From Sulfitobacter mediterraneus (GTDB lineage Bacteria; Pseudomonadota; Alphaproteobacteria; Rhodobacterales; Rhodobacteraceae), in contig NZ_QBKU01000009.1 in the NCBI RefSeq assembly GCF_003054325.1, forward strand, positions 1-64,000: a stretch of DNA of 64,000 nucleotides, given 5' to 3'. The position numbers and the translations under genes are program-made. Under the pieces are notes generated by a model. It saw only the letters and a program-made list of their open reading frames with translations. It did not search any database and was not told the origin of the DNA. Below are positions 26,216-36,785 of this stretch, in pieces. Every line of letters begins with the position of its first letter. The stretch's first letter is position 1.

Positions 26216-28608
26216 CAGTTGCGTGCCTTTTGGACGGCCCGCAACACCCCTTCGGCGGTCGCGGGCGCTTGCAGATCACCGTAAGCGGCACCGCAAGCCG
26301 AAACCGCATCGCTGAGCGCCATGAATGCCGAAATGCCCAGCATGAATGGCGGCTCGCCCACCGCTTTGGACCGGTAAATCGTCTGCGCCGGGTTCGGCTC
26401 ATCCCAAAGCGCGACGTTGAACACATCAGGCCGGTCCGAACAGGCCGGGATCTTGTAGGTTGATGGCGCGTGGGTGCGCAAGTTGCCTTTGTCGTCCCAG
26501 ACCAGTTCTTCGGTGGTCAGCCAACCTGCCCCTTGCACATAGCCACCCTCGACCTGCCCGATATCAAGCGCAGGGTTCAAGGACGCCCCTGCATCATGCA
26601 GGATATCAGTGCGCAAAATCCGGTTCTCGCCGGTCAGCGTGTCAATCACCACCTCCGTGCAAGCCGCACCATAGGCGAAATAGAAAAACGGCCTGCCGCG
26701 CCCGGCGATCCGGTCCCATTCGATATCCGGCGTTTTGTAAAATCCGGTAGACGACAGGCTGATCCGGTTCTCATAAGCCGAAGCCGCAGCAGCGGCAAAG
26801 CTGATCCGCTCAGCGCCTGCCTGAACCATGCCACCGTCAAATGCGATGTCCCTCGCGTCGCAGCGATACCGCTCCGCCAGATGCGCGGCAATCCTGCCGC
26901 GAATGGTGTCGCAAGCGTTTTGCACCGCCATCCCGTTCAGATCGGAACCAGAGGAAGCCGCCGTGGCTGAGGTGTTAGGCACCTTGCCCGTGTCGGTCGC
27001 GGTGATCTTGACCGCTTCCAAAGGCACGCCAAACCTGCTGGCCGCGACCTGTGCTATCTTCTGAAACAGCCCTTGCCCCATCTCGGTGCCGCCATGGTTC
27101 AGGTGGATCGAACCGTCCTGATAGACATGCACCAACGCGCCGGCCTGATTGAGATGGGTCAGCGTGAAGGAAATGCCAAACTTCACCGGCGTCATTGCAA
27201 TGCCGCGTTTCAACACCGGCTGATCGGCATTCCATGCCGCAATCGCGGCGCGGCGCGCTTGGTAATCGGCGCTGTCTGCAAGCCGGTCCGTCAGGGCGTT
27301 GATAATGCAATCGGTGACCGGCTGATGATAGGGCGTGGTCTGTCCCCCGCTTTGCGGAACAGATACATCCCCCGATGCCTGCGGCGCCCCGCGTGAGGCC
27401 AGATCGCCCGCGTCTGCCGGAACCTCGCGCCCGTCGATCGCTTTGCCTGCCGATGTTTCCTGTCGGTTGTCGGCATAATAATTCGCCCGCCGCACCGCCA
27501 ATGGATCAAGGCCTAGCTCTTGCGCCAGATGATCCATGACCTTTTCAATGCCCAGCACCCCCTGCGGCCCGCCAAACCCGCGATAGGCCGTGGCCGATTG
27601 CGTGTTGGTGCGCAGCCGGTGCGAGGTGATGCGCACATGTTCCAGATGATAGGCGTTGTCGGAATGCAGCATGGCGCGGTCCGCCACCGGCAGGCTCAGA
27701 TCCATCGCCCAGCCACAGCGGGTGTAATGGGTAAATTCAATCGCCTGAATGCGCCCATCGGCGTCATGGCCCACGGTATAATCAATGCGGAAATCATGGC
27801 GTTTGCCGGTGATGATCATATCGTCATCGCGGTCATAGCGCATCTTGCAGCAGCGCCCGGTCTCCATCGCTGCTACGGCGCAGGCCACCGCCAATGCGTT
27901 GCCCTGACTTTCCTTGCCGCCAAATCCGCCGCCCATCCGCCGGGTTTCCACCCGCACCGCATGCATGGGCTGGCCGATGGCATGGGCCACCTTGTGTTGG
28001 ATTTCCGTCGGGTGTTGGGTGGAGCTGTGCACCACCATATCGCCATTATCCTGAGGCAAGGCCAGCGCGGCCTGTCCCTCAAGATAGAAATGTTCCTGTC
28101 CGCCCATCTCCATACGGCCGCTCAGGCGCATCGGGGCATCCTCCAGCGCAGCGTCCGGTTCACCCTTTTGATAAATGCGCGGCCCATCTTCAAACCGCGC
28201 ATCTGCGGCCAGCGCCGCTTCGATGGTCAAAATAGGCGTCTCTTCGGCAATCTCGATCCGGCCCAGCTTGGCCGCCATGCGGGCCGCCAGATGCGAGGTG
28301 GCAATGACCAGAAAGATCGGCTGCCCGACGTAATGCACCCTGCCGTCCGCCAGCAGCGGCTCATCATGGTTTGACGGGGACACGTCGCAATCATGCGCCA
28401 GATCATCCGCCGTCAAAACCCGCACCACGCCCGGCGCGTCTGCCGCGGCGCTGAGGTCCGTTGCAGTGATCCTGCCTGCCGCCACGGTGCTGAGGCCAAA
28501 GGCCAGATGCAATGTGCCCTGCGGCGTGGGGATGTCATCAACATATCGCGCCGCACCCGTCACATGCAGGCGGGCGGCGTCATGGGGCAGGGACTTGGCC
28601 ACGCTCAT
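26215..28608 (-). CDS. xdhB: Xanthine dehydrogenase molybdopterin-binding subunit
   Basis: A 797-aa molybdenum hydroxylase subunit that converts hypoxanthine to xanthine and xanthine to urate. The three active-site residues known from Rhodobacter capsulatus are present: Glu233 (GGGFGGKES), Arg311 ([12 protein letters not shown]) and Glu752 (AVGEPPF), which points to xanthine rather than other substrates. [10 protein letters not shown] is also present. Residues about 390-430 form a low-complexity insert longer than I expect at this site. It overlaps xdhA by four bases (ATGA) and touches xdhC. Confidence 0.95.
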   Translation of the reverse strand: MSVAKSLPHDAARLHVTGAARYVDDIPTPQGTLHLAFGLSTVAAGRITATDLSAAADAPGVVRVLTADDLAHDCDVSPSNHDEPLLADGRVHYVGQPIFLVIATSHLAARMAAKLGRIEIAEETPILTIEAALAADARFEDGPRIYQKGEPDAALEDAPMRLSGRMEMGGQEHFYLEGQAALALPQDNGDMVVHSSTQHPTEIQHKVAHAIGQPMHAVRVETRRMGGGFGGKESQGNALAVACAVAAMETGRCCKMRYDRDDDMIITGKRHDFRIDYTVGHDADGRIQAIEFTHYTRCGWAMDLSLPVADRAMLHSDNAYHLEHVRITSHRLRTNTQSATAYRGFGGPQGVLGIEKVMDHLAQELGLDPLAVRRANYYADNRQETSAGKAIDGREVPADAGDLASRGAPQASGDVSVPQSGGQTTPYHQPVTDCIINALTDRLADSADYQARRAAIAAWNADQPVLKRGIAMTPVKFGISFTLTHLNQAGALVHVYQDGSIHLNHGGTEMGQGLFQKIAQVAASRFGVPLEAVKITATDTGKVPNTSATAASSGSDLNGMAVQNACDTIRGRIAAHLAERYRCDARDIAFDGGMVQAGAERISFAAAAASAYENRISLSSTGFYKTPDIEWDRIAGRGRPFFYFAYGAACTEVVIDTLTGENRILRTDILHDAGASLNPALDIGQVEGGYVQGAGWLTTEELVWDDKGNLRTHAPSTYKIPACSDRPDVFNVALWDEPNPAQTIYRSKAVGEPPFMLGISAFMALSDAVSACGAAYGDLQAPATAEGVLRAVQKARN

Positions 28609-29993
28609 AGCGAAACCTCCTGCACGTTGGTCTGATGTCCCTGCATCTCATGCAAGTACCGCAGCAGCATGTTCTGCGCCGTTTCTAGCCGGTAGCCGGC
28701 ACTGGCCCGCATGTCCGACAGGGGGGCAAAATCATCCGCCATCGCCGCCATTGCGGCCCGCATCGTGGCCTCGCTAAAGGGCTGCTCGATCATCGCCGCC
28801 TCTGCCGCCGCAGCGCGTTTGGGAATGCCAGCCATACCGCCATAGGCCAACCGCGCCTCGGTGATTGTGTCGCCCTCTCGGATGATCGACAAACAGCCGC
28901 AAACCGCAGAAATATCCTGATCAAAACGCTTGGACAGCTTGTAACAGCGCAGGGTGTCTTTCTGTTTCGGCACGCTCACCGCCTCGACAAATTCACCCGG
29001 CGCCCGGTCCTGCTTGCCGTAGTCCAAGAAGAAATCCTCAAGCGCGATCTCACGCCGCGCACCGCCCTTGCACAGATGTAACCTTGCGCCCAGCGCGATC
29101 AACGCGGGCGGGCCGTCGCCGATGGGCGATCCGTTCGCAATGTTCCCGCCAATCGTCGCGGCATTGCGCACCTGCACGGACCCATAACGCCGGATCATCG
29201 CGGCAAAGCTGGGGTAATAGGGGGCAATCGCCGCCTCAACATCTGTCATCGTGGTCATCGCGCCAAAGCGGATTGTGTCCGCCCCATCCTCGACGCCGCG
29301 CAGATCGGCGCAGCGGCCCAGAAATGCCACATCGCCCAGATCGCGGAACTGTTTTGTTACCCAAAGCCCCACATCCGTGGCCCCCGCCACCAATGTCGCT
29401 TCTGGATGGGCCTCAAACCACATCGCCAGTTCATCTGCGCTGGAAGGCTGCACCACATTTGCAGCCAGCGCATCCGCAACCTCCGCCGCCTGAGGCAAAC
29501 CGCCCCGCAGATCGCGCAGATGCTCCGGCACCGGCGTGCCTTCTGCCGCCTCGGCGGCCCGGATGATCGGCGCATAGCCGGTGCAGCGGCACAGGTTCCC
29601 CGCCAGCTGCACGTCATGATCCCGCGCCCCGTTCAAATGTGCAGTGGCCATCGACACCACAAAACCCGGCGTGCAAAATCCGCATTGGCTGCCGTGATGC
29701 TCCACCATCGCTTGCTGCGCGGGGTGCATGGCTCCGTCCGGCGCGGCCAGACCTTCGATTGTCGTCACCCGCTTGCCGTTGATCTGCGGCAGAAACAGGA
29801 TGCAGCCGTTCAACGCCCGGCTTCCAGCCTCATCGGTGATCATCACCGTGCAGGCACCGCAATCGCCCTCGTTGCAGCCTTCCTTGGTGCCCGTCAGACC
29901 GCGCGCCTCGCGCAGCCAGTCCAGCAATGTTGTCGTCGGAGATACGCCAGTAAGCGACACAACCTCTTCGTTGAGAAGAAAAGTGATGTCCAT
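28605..29993 (-). CDS. xdhA: Xanthine dehydrogenase FeS/FAD subunit
   Basis: A 462-aa subunit that passes electrons from the molybdenum centre through two [2Fe-2S] clusters to FAD and NAD+. The first cluster uses Cys40, 45, 48 and 64 ([17 protein letters not shown]); the second uses Cys104, 107, 135 and 137 ([15 protein letters not shown]). The FAD domain has [10 protein letters not shown] and [18 protein letters not shown] 29993 gives 462 aa, the length I recall for R. capsulatus XdhA. An ATG at 30104 would add 37 residues of non-conserved sequence, and neither start has a clear ribosome site. It heads the xdh-transporter operon and is divergent from dnaE. Confidence 0.93.
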   Translation of the reverse strand: MDITFLLNEEVVSLTGVSPTTTLLDWLREARGLTGTKEGCNEGDCGACTVMITDEAGSRALNGCILFLPQINGKRVTTIEGLAAPDGAMHPAQQAMVEHHGSQCGFCTPGFVVSMATAHLNGARDHDVQLAGNLCRCTGYAPIIRAAEAAEGTPVPEHLRDLRGGLPQAAEVADALAANVVQPSSADELAMWFEAHPEATLVAGATDVGLWVTKQFRDLGDVAFLGRCADLRGVEDGADTIRFGAMTTMTDVEAAIAPYYPSFAAMIRRYGSVQVRNAATIGGNIANGSPIGDGPPALIALGARLHLCKGGARREIALEDFFLDYGKQDRAPGEFVEAVSVPKQKDTLRCYKLSKRFDQDISAVCGCLSIIREGDTITEARLAYGGMAGIPKRAAAAEAAMIEQPFSEATMRAAMAAMADDFAPLSDMRASAGYRLETAQNMLLRYLHEMQGHQTNVQEVSL

Positions 29994-30206
29994 GTGTTTG
30001 ACCAGCCGCGGTACTAAAGGGCCCAAGGGGTGCGCGGCGTTCGATGCGGCGTAGAACGCGGCGCGGGCAATATCAGCACTCAGGCTAGTCGGGGGCAGGG
30101 CCATTTGGCAAGCGTTTTACGGCCTCATTTGCGGCGGGATGCGCAAATGGCTGTCAAGCAAACTCTGGCTCTGGCGGTGGCAGGGCGGCTGGCTTAACCT
30201 ACGGTC

Positions 30207-33200
30207 ATGACCGACACACCCCGATTCATTCACCTGCGCACCCATTCCGAATATTCCCTTCTCGAAGGGGCGCTGCGGCTGAAAAAGCTGCCCGGCATGT
30301 GTCGCGATATGGGCATGCCCGCGCTGGCCCTGACCGACACCAACAACATGTTTGCGGCGCTGGAATATTCCGTTGCAATGGCGGGCGCCGGGGTGCAGCC
30401 GATCATCGGCTGTCAGGTTGATCTGGCCTATGTCCAGGTGCAGCCGGGCGAAAAGCCCCGCGATCCTGCGCCGGTGGTTCTGCTGGCCCAGACCGAGGCG
30501 GGTTATGAAAACCTGATGAAGCTGAACTCCTGTCTGTACATCGACAAGGGCGGTGCGCTCCCCGAGGTGACACTGGACGAGCTTGAGGCATTGAGCGCCG
30601 ATGTGATCTGCCTCACCGGCGGTGCGGACGGCCCGGTGGGCCAACTGCTGCAAAATGGCCAACGCCCCGCCGCCGAGACGCTGATGGCGCGGCTGCACAA
30701 GGCCTTTGGCAACCGGCTTTATGTTGAGTTGCAGCGCCATCCGGGCGAAGACGGCCTGCCCGAAAACGAACGCCTGACCGAACGCGGCTTTATCGAGATG
30801 GCCTATGCGATGGACATCCCGCTGGTTGCCACCAACGATGTCTATTTCCCGGACACCAAGATGTACGAGGCCCATGATGCGCTGATCTGCATCTCCGAAG
30901 GGGCTTACGTGGATCAACAAGACCCGCGTCGCCGCCTGACCGCGCAACACTACTTCAAAACGCCAGCCGAAATGGCGACCCTCTTTGCCGACCTGCCCGA
31001 GGCGCTGTCCAACACTGTTGAGATTGCCAAACGCTGCGCCTTCATGGCCTATCGCCGTGCGCCGATCCTGCCGAAATTCGCCGATGACGAGATCGAAGAG
31101 CTCAAGCGCCAATCCCACGCGGGCCTCAAGGCGCGGCTGGCCGTCATCCCCCATGCCACCAGCGTCGAGGAATATGAAAAACGCCTCGATTTCGAACTCG
31201 GCATCATCGAAGGCATGGGGTTTCCCGGCTATTTTCTGATCGTTGCGGATTTTATCAAATGGGCCAAGGACCACGACATTCCGGTGGGTCCGGGGCGGGG
31301 GTCCGGTGCGGGCTCTCTTGTGGCCTATGCGCTGACCATCACGGACCTTGATCCGCTGCGCTATCAACTGCTGTTTGAACGCTTCCTCAATCCTGAACGG
31401 GTCTCGATGCCCGACTTCGACATCGATTTTTGTATGGACCGCCGCGAAGAGGTGATCCGCTATGTGCAAGAGAAATATGGCCGCGACAAAGTGGGCCAGA
31501 TCATCACCTTCGGTGCGCTTTTGTCCAAGGCGGCGGTGCGCGACATCGGGCGGGTGCTGCAAATGCCATACGGGCAGGTGGATCGCCTGTCCAAGATGAT
31601 CCCGGTCGAAGGGGTCAAACCGGTCTCCATCGAAAAGGCATTGGCGGACGAGCCGCGCCTGCGCGAAGAGGCCAAAAACGAAGAGGTCGTCGCGCGATTG
31701 CTGGAATACGGCCAACAGGTCGAAGGGCTGCTGCGCAACGCCTCGACCCACGCCGCGGGCGTGGTGATCGGGGACCGCCCCTTGGATGCGCTTGTCCCGC
31801 TCTATCAGGATCCGCGCTCCGACATGCCCGCAACCCAGTTCAACATGAAATGGGTGGAACAGGCCGGTCTGGTCAAGTTCGACTTTCTCGGCCTGAAAAC
31901 CCTGACCGTGATCCAGAACGCGGTGGATCAGATCAAATCTTCGGGCCGGCATCTGCACATCGCGGCGGATGGCTCCGAACTGTTTGAGCCGCCCGAAGGG
32001 TTGATCGACGACATCGCCACCATCCCGCTGGATGATGAGGCGTCTTACAAACTTTATGCCAGCGCCAAAACCGTGGCCGTGTTTCAGGTGGAAAGCTCGG
32101 GCATGATGGATGCGCTCAAGCGGATGAAACCCACCTGCATCGAAGACATCGTGGCGTTGGTGGCCCTCTACCGCCCCGGCCCGATGGAGAACATCCCGAC
32201 CTATTGCGAGGTCAAGAACGGCAAACGCGAACGCGAATCTGTACACCCTTCGATTGATCACATCTTGGAGGAAACCCAAGGCATCATTGTCTATCAGGAA
32301 CAGGTGATGCAGATCGCACAGGTCATGGCCGGATACAGCCTTGGCGGCGCCGACCTGCTGCGCCGGGCGATGGGTAAAAAGATCGCCGAAGAGATGGCCA
32401 AGGAACGCCCCAAATTCGAAAAGGGCGCGATGGAAAACGGGGTGGACAAGAAAAAAGCCGCCGAAGTTTTCGACCTTCTGGAAAAATTCGCCAACTACGG
32501 CTTTAACAAATCCCACGCTGCGGCCTATGCGGTGGTCAGTTATCAAACCGCATGGCTCAAGGCCAACCACCCGGTCGAGTTTATGGCCGGCGTGATGAAC
32601 TGCGATATCCACCTCACGGATAAACTGGCGATCTATTTTGAAGAGGTGCGCAAACGGCTCGAACTGCCTTGGGTGCCGCCCTGTGTGAACCGCTCCGATG
32701 CAACGTTCAAAGTGGTGGACGGGGCGCTGGTCTATGCGCTGGGCGCGTTGAAAAACGTTGGCGTTGAGGCGATGAAACTGATCACCGATGGCCGAACTGT
32801 CGAAGGCGTGGACAAACCCTTTGCCACGCTCTTTGATCTTGCCCGCCGGGTCGATCTCAAACGGGTGGGCAAGCGGCCACTGGAAATGCTCGCCCGCTCC
32901 GGTGCCTTTGACCAGCTTGACCCAAACCGCCGCCGCGTGTTTCAGGCACTCGATCCGCTGGTCAACTACTCCGCCGCAATCCACGAACAAAAAGCCTCCA
33001 ATCAGGTCTCGCTCTTTGGTGAGGCGGGCGATGATCTGCCTGAGCCGCGCATGTTGCCCAGCGACGATTGGCTGCCTGCCGAACGCCTGACCGAAGAGTT
33101 CAAGGCCGTGGGCTTTTATCTCTCTGGACACCCGCTGGACGACTATATGGGGCCGCTGAAACGCAAGGGCGTTCTCACCTTGGACGAAGTCACCGCCAAG

Positions 33201-33713
33201 GCCGAGGGCGGCGCATTGGTCGCCAAGATTGCGGGCGTTGTCGCCGGTCGGCAGGAACGCAAATCGGCACGCGGCAACCGCTTTGCCTTTGCACAATTGT
33301 CCGACACGACGGGCGGTTACGAGGTTACACTGTTCTCTGACACGCTTGAGGCCGCACGCGAACACCTTGAAACCGGATCAAAGGTTGTGGTCACAGTCGA
33401 GGCCACGATGGAAAGTGATCAGCTCAAGCTCTTGGGCCGGTCCGTCACCCCGATCGACACTGCCGTCGCCGATGCAGGCAGCATGGGCTTGCGGGTTTTC
33501 ATCGACGAACCCGCCGCCATCGCCGCCGTGGCAGGTGTGCTCCAAGGTGCGCCCCAAGCCATTCGCGGGCGCGGCCCGGTGCAACTGTGCCTGATGGACC
33601 CCAGCCTGCCCGGCGAGGTCGAGGTGGACCTTGGCCGCGAGTTCCCTGTAACGCCCCAGATCAAAGGCGCGATCCGGTCGCTGGGCGGGGTTTTGGAAGT
33701 GCAGGAAATCTAG
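30207..33713 (+). CDS. dnaE: DNA polymerase III alpha subunit
   Basis: An 1168-aa replicative polymerase. The N-terminal PHP domain has FIHLRTHSEYSLLEGALRL, the polymerase active site has PDFDIDF with Asp403 and Asp405 (equivalent to Asp401 and Asp403 of E. coli), and the thumb/fingers region has YRPGPMENIPTYCEVKNGK and GFNKSHAAAYAVVSYQTA. The C-terminal OB-fold region has KIAGVVAGRQERKSARGN. Length matches DnaE1. The start region lacks a strong ribosome site but opens the conserved N terminus. A 1082-codon antisense open frame across this gene is a compositional shadow. Confidence 0.97.
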   Translation: MTDTPRFIHLRTHSEYSLLEGALRLKKLPGMCRDMGMPALALTDTNNMFAALEYSVAMAGAGVQPIIGCQVDLAYVQVQPGEKPRDPAPVVLLAQTEAGYENLMKLNSCLYIDKGGALPEVTLDELEALSADVICLTGGADGPVGQLLQNGQRPAAETLMARLHKAFGNRLYVELQRHPGEDGLPENERLTERGFIEMAYAMDIPLVATNDVYFPDTKMYEAHDALICISEGAYVDQQDPRRRLTAQHYFKTPAEMATLFADLPEALSNTVEIAKRCAFMAYRRAPILPKFADDEIEELKRQSHAGLKARLAVIPHATSVEEYEKRLDFELGIIEGMGFPGYFLIVADFIKWAKDHDIPVGPGRGSGAGSLVAYALTITDLDPLRYQLLFERFLNPERVSMPDFDIDFCMDRREEVIRYVQEKYGRDKVGQIITFGALLSKAAVRDIGRVLQMPYGQVDRLSKMIPVEGVKPVSIEKALADEPRLREEAKNEEVVARLLEYGQQVEGLLRNASTHAAGVVIGDRPLDALVPLYQDPRSDMPATQFNMKWVEQAGLVKFDFLGLKTLTVIQNAVDQIKSSGRHLHIAADGSELFEPPEGLIDDIATIPLDDEASYKLYASAKTVAVFQVESSGMMDALKRMKPTCIEDIVALVALYRPGPMENIPTYCEVKNGKRERESVHPSIDHILEETQGIIVYQEQVMQIAQVMAGYSLGGADLLRRAMGKKIAEEMAKERPKFEKGAMENGVDKKKAAEVFDLLEKFANYGFNKSHAAAYAVVSYQTAWLKANHPVEFMAGVMNCDIHLTDKLAIYFEEVRKRLELPWVPPCVNRSDATFKVVDGALVYALGALKNVGVEAMKLITDGRTVEGVDKPFATLFDLARRVDLKRVGKRPLEMLARSGAFDQLDPNRRRVFQALDPLVNYSAAIHEQKASNQVSLFGEAGDDLPEPRMLPSDDWLPAERLTEEFKAVGFYLSGHPLDDYMGPLKRKGVLTLDEVTAKAEGGALVAKIAGVVAGRQERKSARGNRFAFAQLSDTTGGYEVTLFSDTLEAAREHLETGSKVVVTVEATMESDQLKLLGRSVTPIDTAVADAGSMGLRVFIDEPAAIAAVAGVLQGAPQAIRGRGPVQLCLMDPSLPGEVEVDLGREFPVTPQIKGAIRSLGGVLEVQEI

Positions 33714-33783
33714 AAAATCGTCCGGCTCAGTGGACGCGCGGCCTCCTTTGGTTTAGTTAACGCCGGTGCGGGAGGGGGGATCC

Positions 33784-34788
33784 ATGCTCAAAAAACTGTG
33801 CCTTGTGGCCCTGTTGGCCAGTGTTGCCGCCTGCGGTGATCCGCTGCGCAATCTGGATCGGCTGTCGGATGTGGATCTGGCCGAAACCGAACCCGTGGCA
33901 CAGGCGCTCCCGACCGAAGCCGAGATCGCCCGCGAGGGCTTTCTTGGGACAACCGCGGCTGATCCAGCCACCAACACCGCCGCGCAGTTGCAGCCCGCAG
34001 ACCCCGCGCCGGAAAAACGCGGCGGTCTTCTGGGCCTGCTGCGCCGCGTGGTGCCGAACACCGACCCAGCCTCGCAAGATACCGCTGCCATCGCGCCCGT
34101 GGTTCTGGACACCGAAACAGCCCCCCAAACCCCAGTTGAGCAAACCACCACAGTGCTGGGGACAACCCCGGAAGACCCCGCCACGGACGAACCGGTCCTC
34201 TTGGCCAGTCTGACCCCCACCGAAGAAACCCCGCGCAAACGCGCCGGACTGTTTGCCCGCATCGCTGCCCCGAAAAAGGACAAGCCGCGCACCGGCCCTG
34301 ATGCGGCGGACGTGTCCTATGGCACGATCCTGCCCTACGGCGTCATCGCCCGCGTCTGCGAGGCCCGCCGCAAACCAATGGGCCGTAAGGTGGAGAAAGC
34401 CAACGCGCGCGGCTTTGCCCTGTTTGACAGCGATCCCGATTCCGCCGCGCCCCGCACCTTTTACCTCACCGGATTTCCGGACGGCTGCCCGCGCCAATTG
34501 ACCGCTGCCAGCGTCCTGCTGGGGGCGCCTTCGTTTTATGAGCAACTGCACTATGGCCCCGCAGGCAAACATCTGGCTTACGGCGACACAGACAAAGCCT
34601 ACGAAAAGGTCAAATCCCGCGTTTGCGGTGCCCGCAAAGGCAAACCCTGCGGCAGCAAGATCGGCCAGCTTGAGAAAAGCACGTTTTTTGTGAACACCTA
34701 TGAACGCTTTGGCGGCAATGCCCGGTGGTCAGAATTGTTGATCCACGACGGTGAAGTGCTGGCCGCCTCTCTCAAAAGCAACGACTGA
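33784..34788 (+). CDS. Lipoprotein of unknown function
   Basis: A 334-aa predicted outer-membrane or periplasmic lipoprotein. The signal ends in the lipobox VAAC (MLKKLCLVALLASVAACGDP). The middle is Pro/Thr/Ala-rich and disordered, with two similar Lys/Arg-Gly-Leu segments (EKRGGLLGLLRRV and RKRAGLFARIA). The C-terminal third is more ordered and has Cys residues in ARVCEARR, DGCPRQL and SRVCGARKGKPCGSK that could form disulfides. The ATG at 33784 follows GGGAGGGGGG. It is 70 bp after dnaE and precedes the twin-palindrome repeat. I do not recognise a named family. Confidence 0.8.
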   Translation: MLKKLCLVALLASVAACGDPLRNLDRLSDVDLAETEPVAQALPTEAEIAREGFLGTTAADPATNTAAQLQPADPAPEKRGGLLGLLRRVVPNTDPASQDTAAIAPVVLDTETAPQTPVEQTTTVLGTTPEDPATDEPVLLASLTPTEETPRKRAGLFARIAAPKKDKPRTGPDAADVSYGTILPYGVIARVCEARRKPMGRKVEKANARGFALFDSDPDSAAPRTFYLTGFPDGCPRQLTAASVLLGAPSFYEQLHYGPAGKHLAYGDTDKAYEKVKSRVCGARKGKPCGSKIGQLEKSTFFVNTYERFGGNARWSELLIHDGEVLAASLKSND

Positions 34789-34796
34789 CATAGCCC

Positions 34797-34917
34797 CGGA
34801 ATTTTTAAAAATTCCGAACCGATTTCTTTAAAGAAATCGCCACCAACCGCAACAGCGGCACCCGGACGTGCCCCGCATTCTTGAAAGAATGCGCAGCGAT
34901 CTTTTCAAAAAGATCGC
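34797..34917. repeat. Two pairs of palindromes, each pair spaced 23 bp centre to centre
   Basis: Four palindromes lie at 34797-34816 (CGGAATTTTTAAAAATTCCG, perfect), 34820-34839 (perfect, CGATTTC core arms), 34874-34893 (CGCATTCTT-GA-AAGAATGCG) and 34896-34917 (GCGATCTTTT-CA-AAAAGATCGC). Centres within each pair are exactly 23 bp apart, and each pair is followed by a similar GCC-CC-A-CCG stretch. The element fills the convergent junction between the lipoprotein and slyX genes. A third pair with the same 23-bp spacing lies at 54255-54297. Confidence 0.85.
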
Positions 34918-34927
34918 CGCCAGCCGA

Positions 34928-35122
34928 TCAATAATGCGGCGGACGCTCATCCCCGATCACCACCGCTCCGCCGCCTGAGGAATCGCGCTCACCCTCGCGC
35001 TGCATCAACATATGAACCCGGCGGTTCAACGTGGTGATCTCGCCCTCTTGCCGCGCCACGATCTCGGAAAGGTCATCCACCATCCGTGTCAGATGCGCGA
35101 TCTGTTCTTCCAGCTTTTCCAT
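34928..35122 (-). CDS. slyX: SlyX family protein
   Basis: A 64-aa cytosolic coiled-coil protein of the SlyX family. The heptad-rich helix MEKLEEQIAHLTRMVDDLSE runs into VARQEGEITTLNRRVHMLM, and the tail ends in GDERPPHY, matching the conserved PPHY C terminus of SlyX. ATG 35122 has AAGGAGA six bases upstream; a GTG at 35128 is too close to that site. Function of the family is poorly known. It is convergent with the lipoprotein gene across the palindrome array. Confidence 0.88.
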   Translation of the reverse strand: MEKLEEQIAHLTRMVDDLSEIVARQEGEITTLNRRVHMLMQREGERDSSGGGAVVIGDERPPHY

Positions 35123-35288
35123 GAGCACTCTCCTTGTTGCCGCGCTGCCCTAACATGCCTTACCCGGCGTGACAAAGGCCAGACCGCAACCGCCCCTGCG
35201 ACACCATCAACCCCGCCATTGCTTGCCCTCTGACAGGGGCTGGGGTAGATGCGAGACGCGCGAAATCACGCCTCAAGGAACATGATCC

Positions 35289-36785
35289 ATGACCAAACCC
35301 AAAAAGACCCCACGCCCCAAGGCGGAAACGCCCAAGGGTTTCCGCGACTATTTCGGCAGCGAAGTCACCCATCGCGCTGAAATGCTGTCCAAAATTGCGG
35401 CGGTCTATCATCGGTACGGCTTTGACGCATTGGAAAGTTCCGGCGTCGAAACGGTTGAGGCGCTGGGCAAATTCCTGCCCGATGTGGACCGCCCGAACGA
35501 GGGGGTTTTTGCATGGCAGGAAGACGCAGACTCAGACAAACCCGGCGATTGGCTGGCCCTGCGCTATGACCTGACCGCGCCGCTGGCCCGCGTCTATGCC
35601 CAGCACCAGAATGACCTGCCCAAACCCTACCGCCGATATGCAATGGGTCCGGTCTGGCGCAACGAAAAGCCGGGGCCGGGGCGTTTTCGTCAATTTTATC
35701 AATGTGATGCAGACACCGTTGGCGCACCTTCCGTGGCCGCCGATGCTGAGATATGTGCGATGCTGGCCGATTGTCTCGAAGAAGTCGGGATTGACCGCGG
35801 CGATTACGTGGTACGTGTCAACAACCGCAAAGTGCTGAACGGCGTGATGGAAGTGGCCGGTCTTGCGGGCGAGGACAAAGAGGCCGAACGCGGCATTGTG
35901 CTGCGGGCCATCGACAAGCTCGACCGGCTTGGCCCGGACGGCGTGCGTGCGCTGCTGGGCGAAGGCCGCAAGGACGAAAGCGGCGACTTTACCAAGGGTG
36001 CGGGGCTGGATGACACGCAAGCCGAAGTGGTCATGGGCTTTATGGATGCCAAGCGTTCTACCGGCGCTGAAACCGTTGCCCGCCTACGTGAACTGGTTGA
36101 TGGATCGACCATTGGTGCGCAGGGCGTGGACGAGCTGGAACTGATCGCAGATCTGCTCAGCGCTGGCGGCTATGGCCCCGACCGGATCGTCACCGACCCT
36201 TCTGTTGTCCGCGGCCTTGGCTATTACACCGGACCCGTCTACGAGGCCGAGCTGACCTTCGACATTCAGGACGAAAAAGGCCGCACCCGCAACTTTGGTT
36301 CTGTCGCGGGGGGCGGGCGTTATGACGATCTGGTCAAACGCTTCACCGGACAAGAGGTGCCTGCAACGGGTGTTTCCATCGGGGTGGACCGCCTGTTGGC
36401 CGCGCTGGATGCCAAAGGGCGTCTGGACAAAACGGCGGATGGCCCCGTTGTCGTCACCGTGATGGATAAGGCCCGTATGGCCGATTATCAGACCATGGTC
36501 GCCGAATTGCGGCAGGCGGGCATCCGCGCTGAGGTCTATCTGGGCAACCCCAAGAACTTCGGTAACCAACTGAAATACGCAGACAAACGCGGCAGCCCTG
36601 TCGCGGTGATCGAAGGCGGGGATGAACATGAAAAAGGCGTGGTGCAGATCAAGGATCTGATCCTTGGCGCCAAACTGGCCGAGAACGCCAGTCTGGAGGA
36701 ATGGAAAGACCGGCCCAGCCAATACGAAGTGCCGCGCGACCAACTGATCGCCAAGGTGCGCGAAATTCTGGACCTGCACAGCTGA
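35289..36785 (+). CDS. hisS: Histidyl-tRNA synthetase
   Basis: A 498-aa class IIa aminoacyl-tRNA synthetase that charges tRNA-His. Motif 1 region PKGFRDYFG starts the catalytic core; motif 2 is [17 protein letters not shown]; the histidine-binding loop region [12 protein letters not shown] and motif 3 [13 protein letters not shown] follow. The anticodon-binding domain spans about 400-490. The ATG follows CAAGGAACATGATCC. The stop overlaps the hisZ start (TGATG), so it leads the hisS-hisZ-hisG cluster. Confidence 0.96.
   Translation: MTKPKKTPRPKAETPKGFRDYFGSEVTHRAEMLSKIAAVYHRYGFDALESSGVETVEALGKFLPDVDRPNEGVFAWQEDADSDKPGDWLALRYDLTAPLARVYAQHQNDLPKPYRRYAMGPVWRNEKPGPGRFRQFYQCDADTVGAPSVAADAEICAMLADCLEEVGIDRGDYVVRVNNRKVLNGVMEVAGLAGEDKEAERGIVLRAIDKLDRLGPDGVRALLGEGRKDESGDFTKGAGLDDTQAEVVMGFMDAKRSTGAETVARLRELVDGSTIGAQGVDELELIADLLSAGGYGPDRIVTDPSVVRGLGYYTGPVYEAELTFDIQDEKGRTRNFGSVAGGGRYDDLVKRFTGQEVPATGVSIGVDRLLAALDAKGRLDKTADGPVVVTVMDKARMADYQTMVAELRQAGIRAEVYLGNPKNFGNQLKYADKRGSPVAVIEGGDEHEKGVVQIKDLILGAKLAENASLEEWKDRPSQYEVPRDQLIAKVREILDLHS

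Noticed and set aside
30117-33365. 1082-codon open frame antisense to dnaE
   Set aside because: It lies fully opposite a strongly conserved polymerase gene, has His/Phe/Gln-rich composition typical of GC-driven shadow frames, and shows no recognisable domain.
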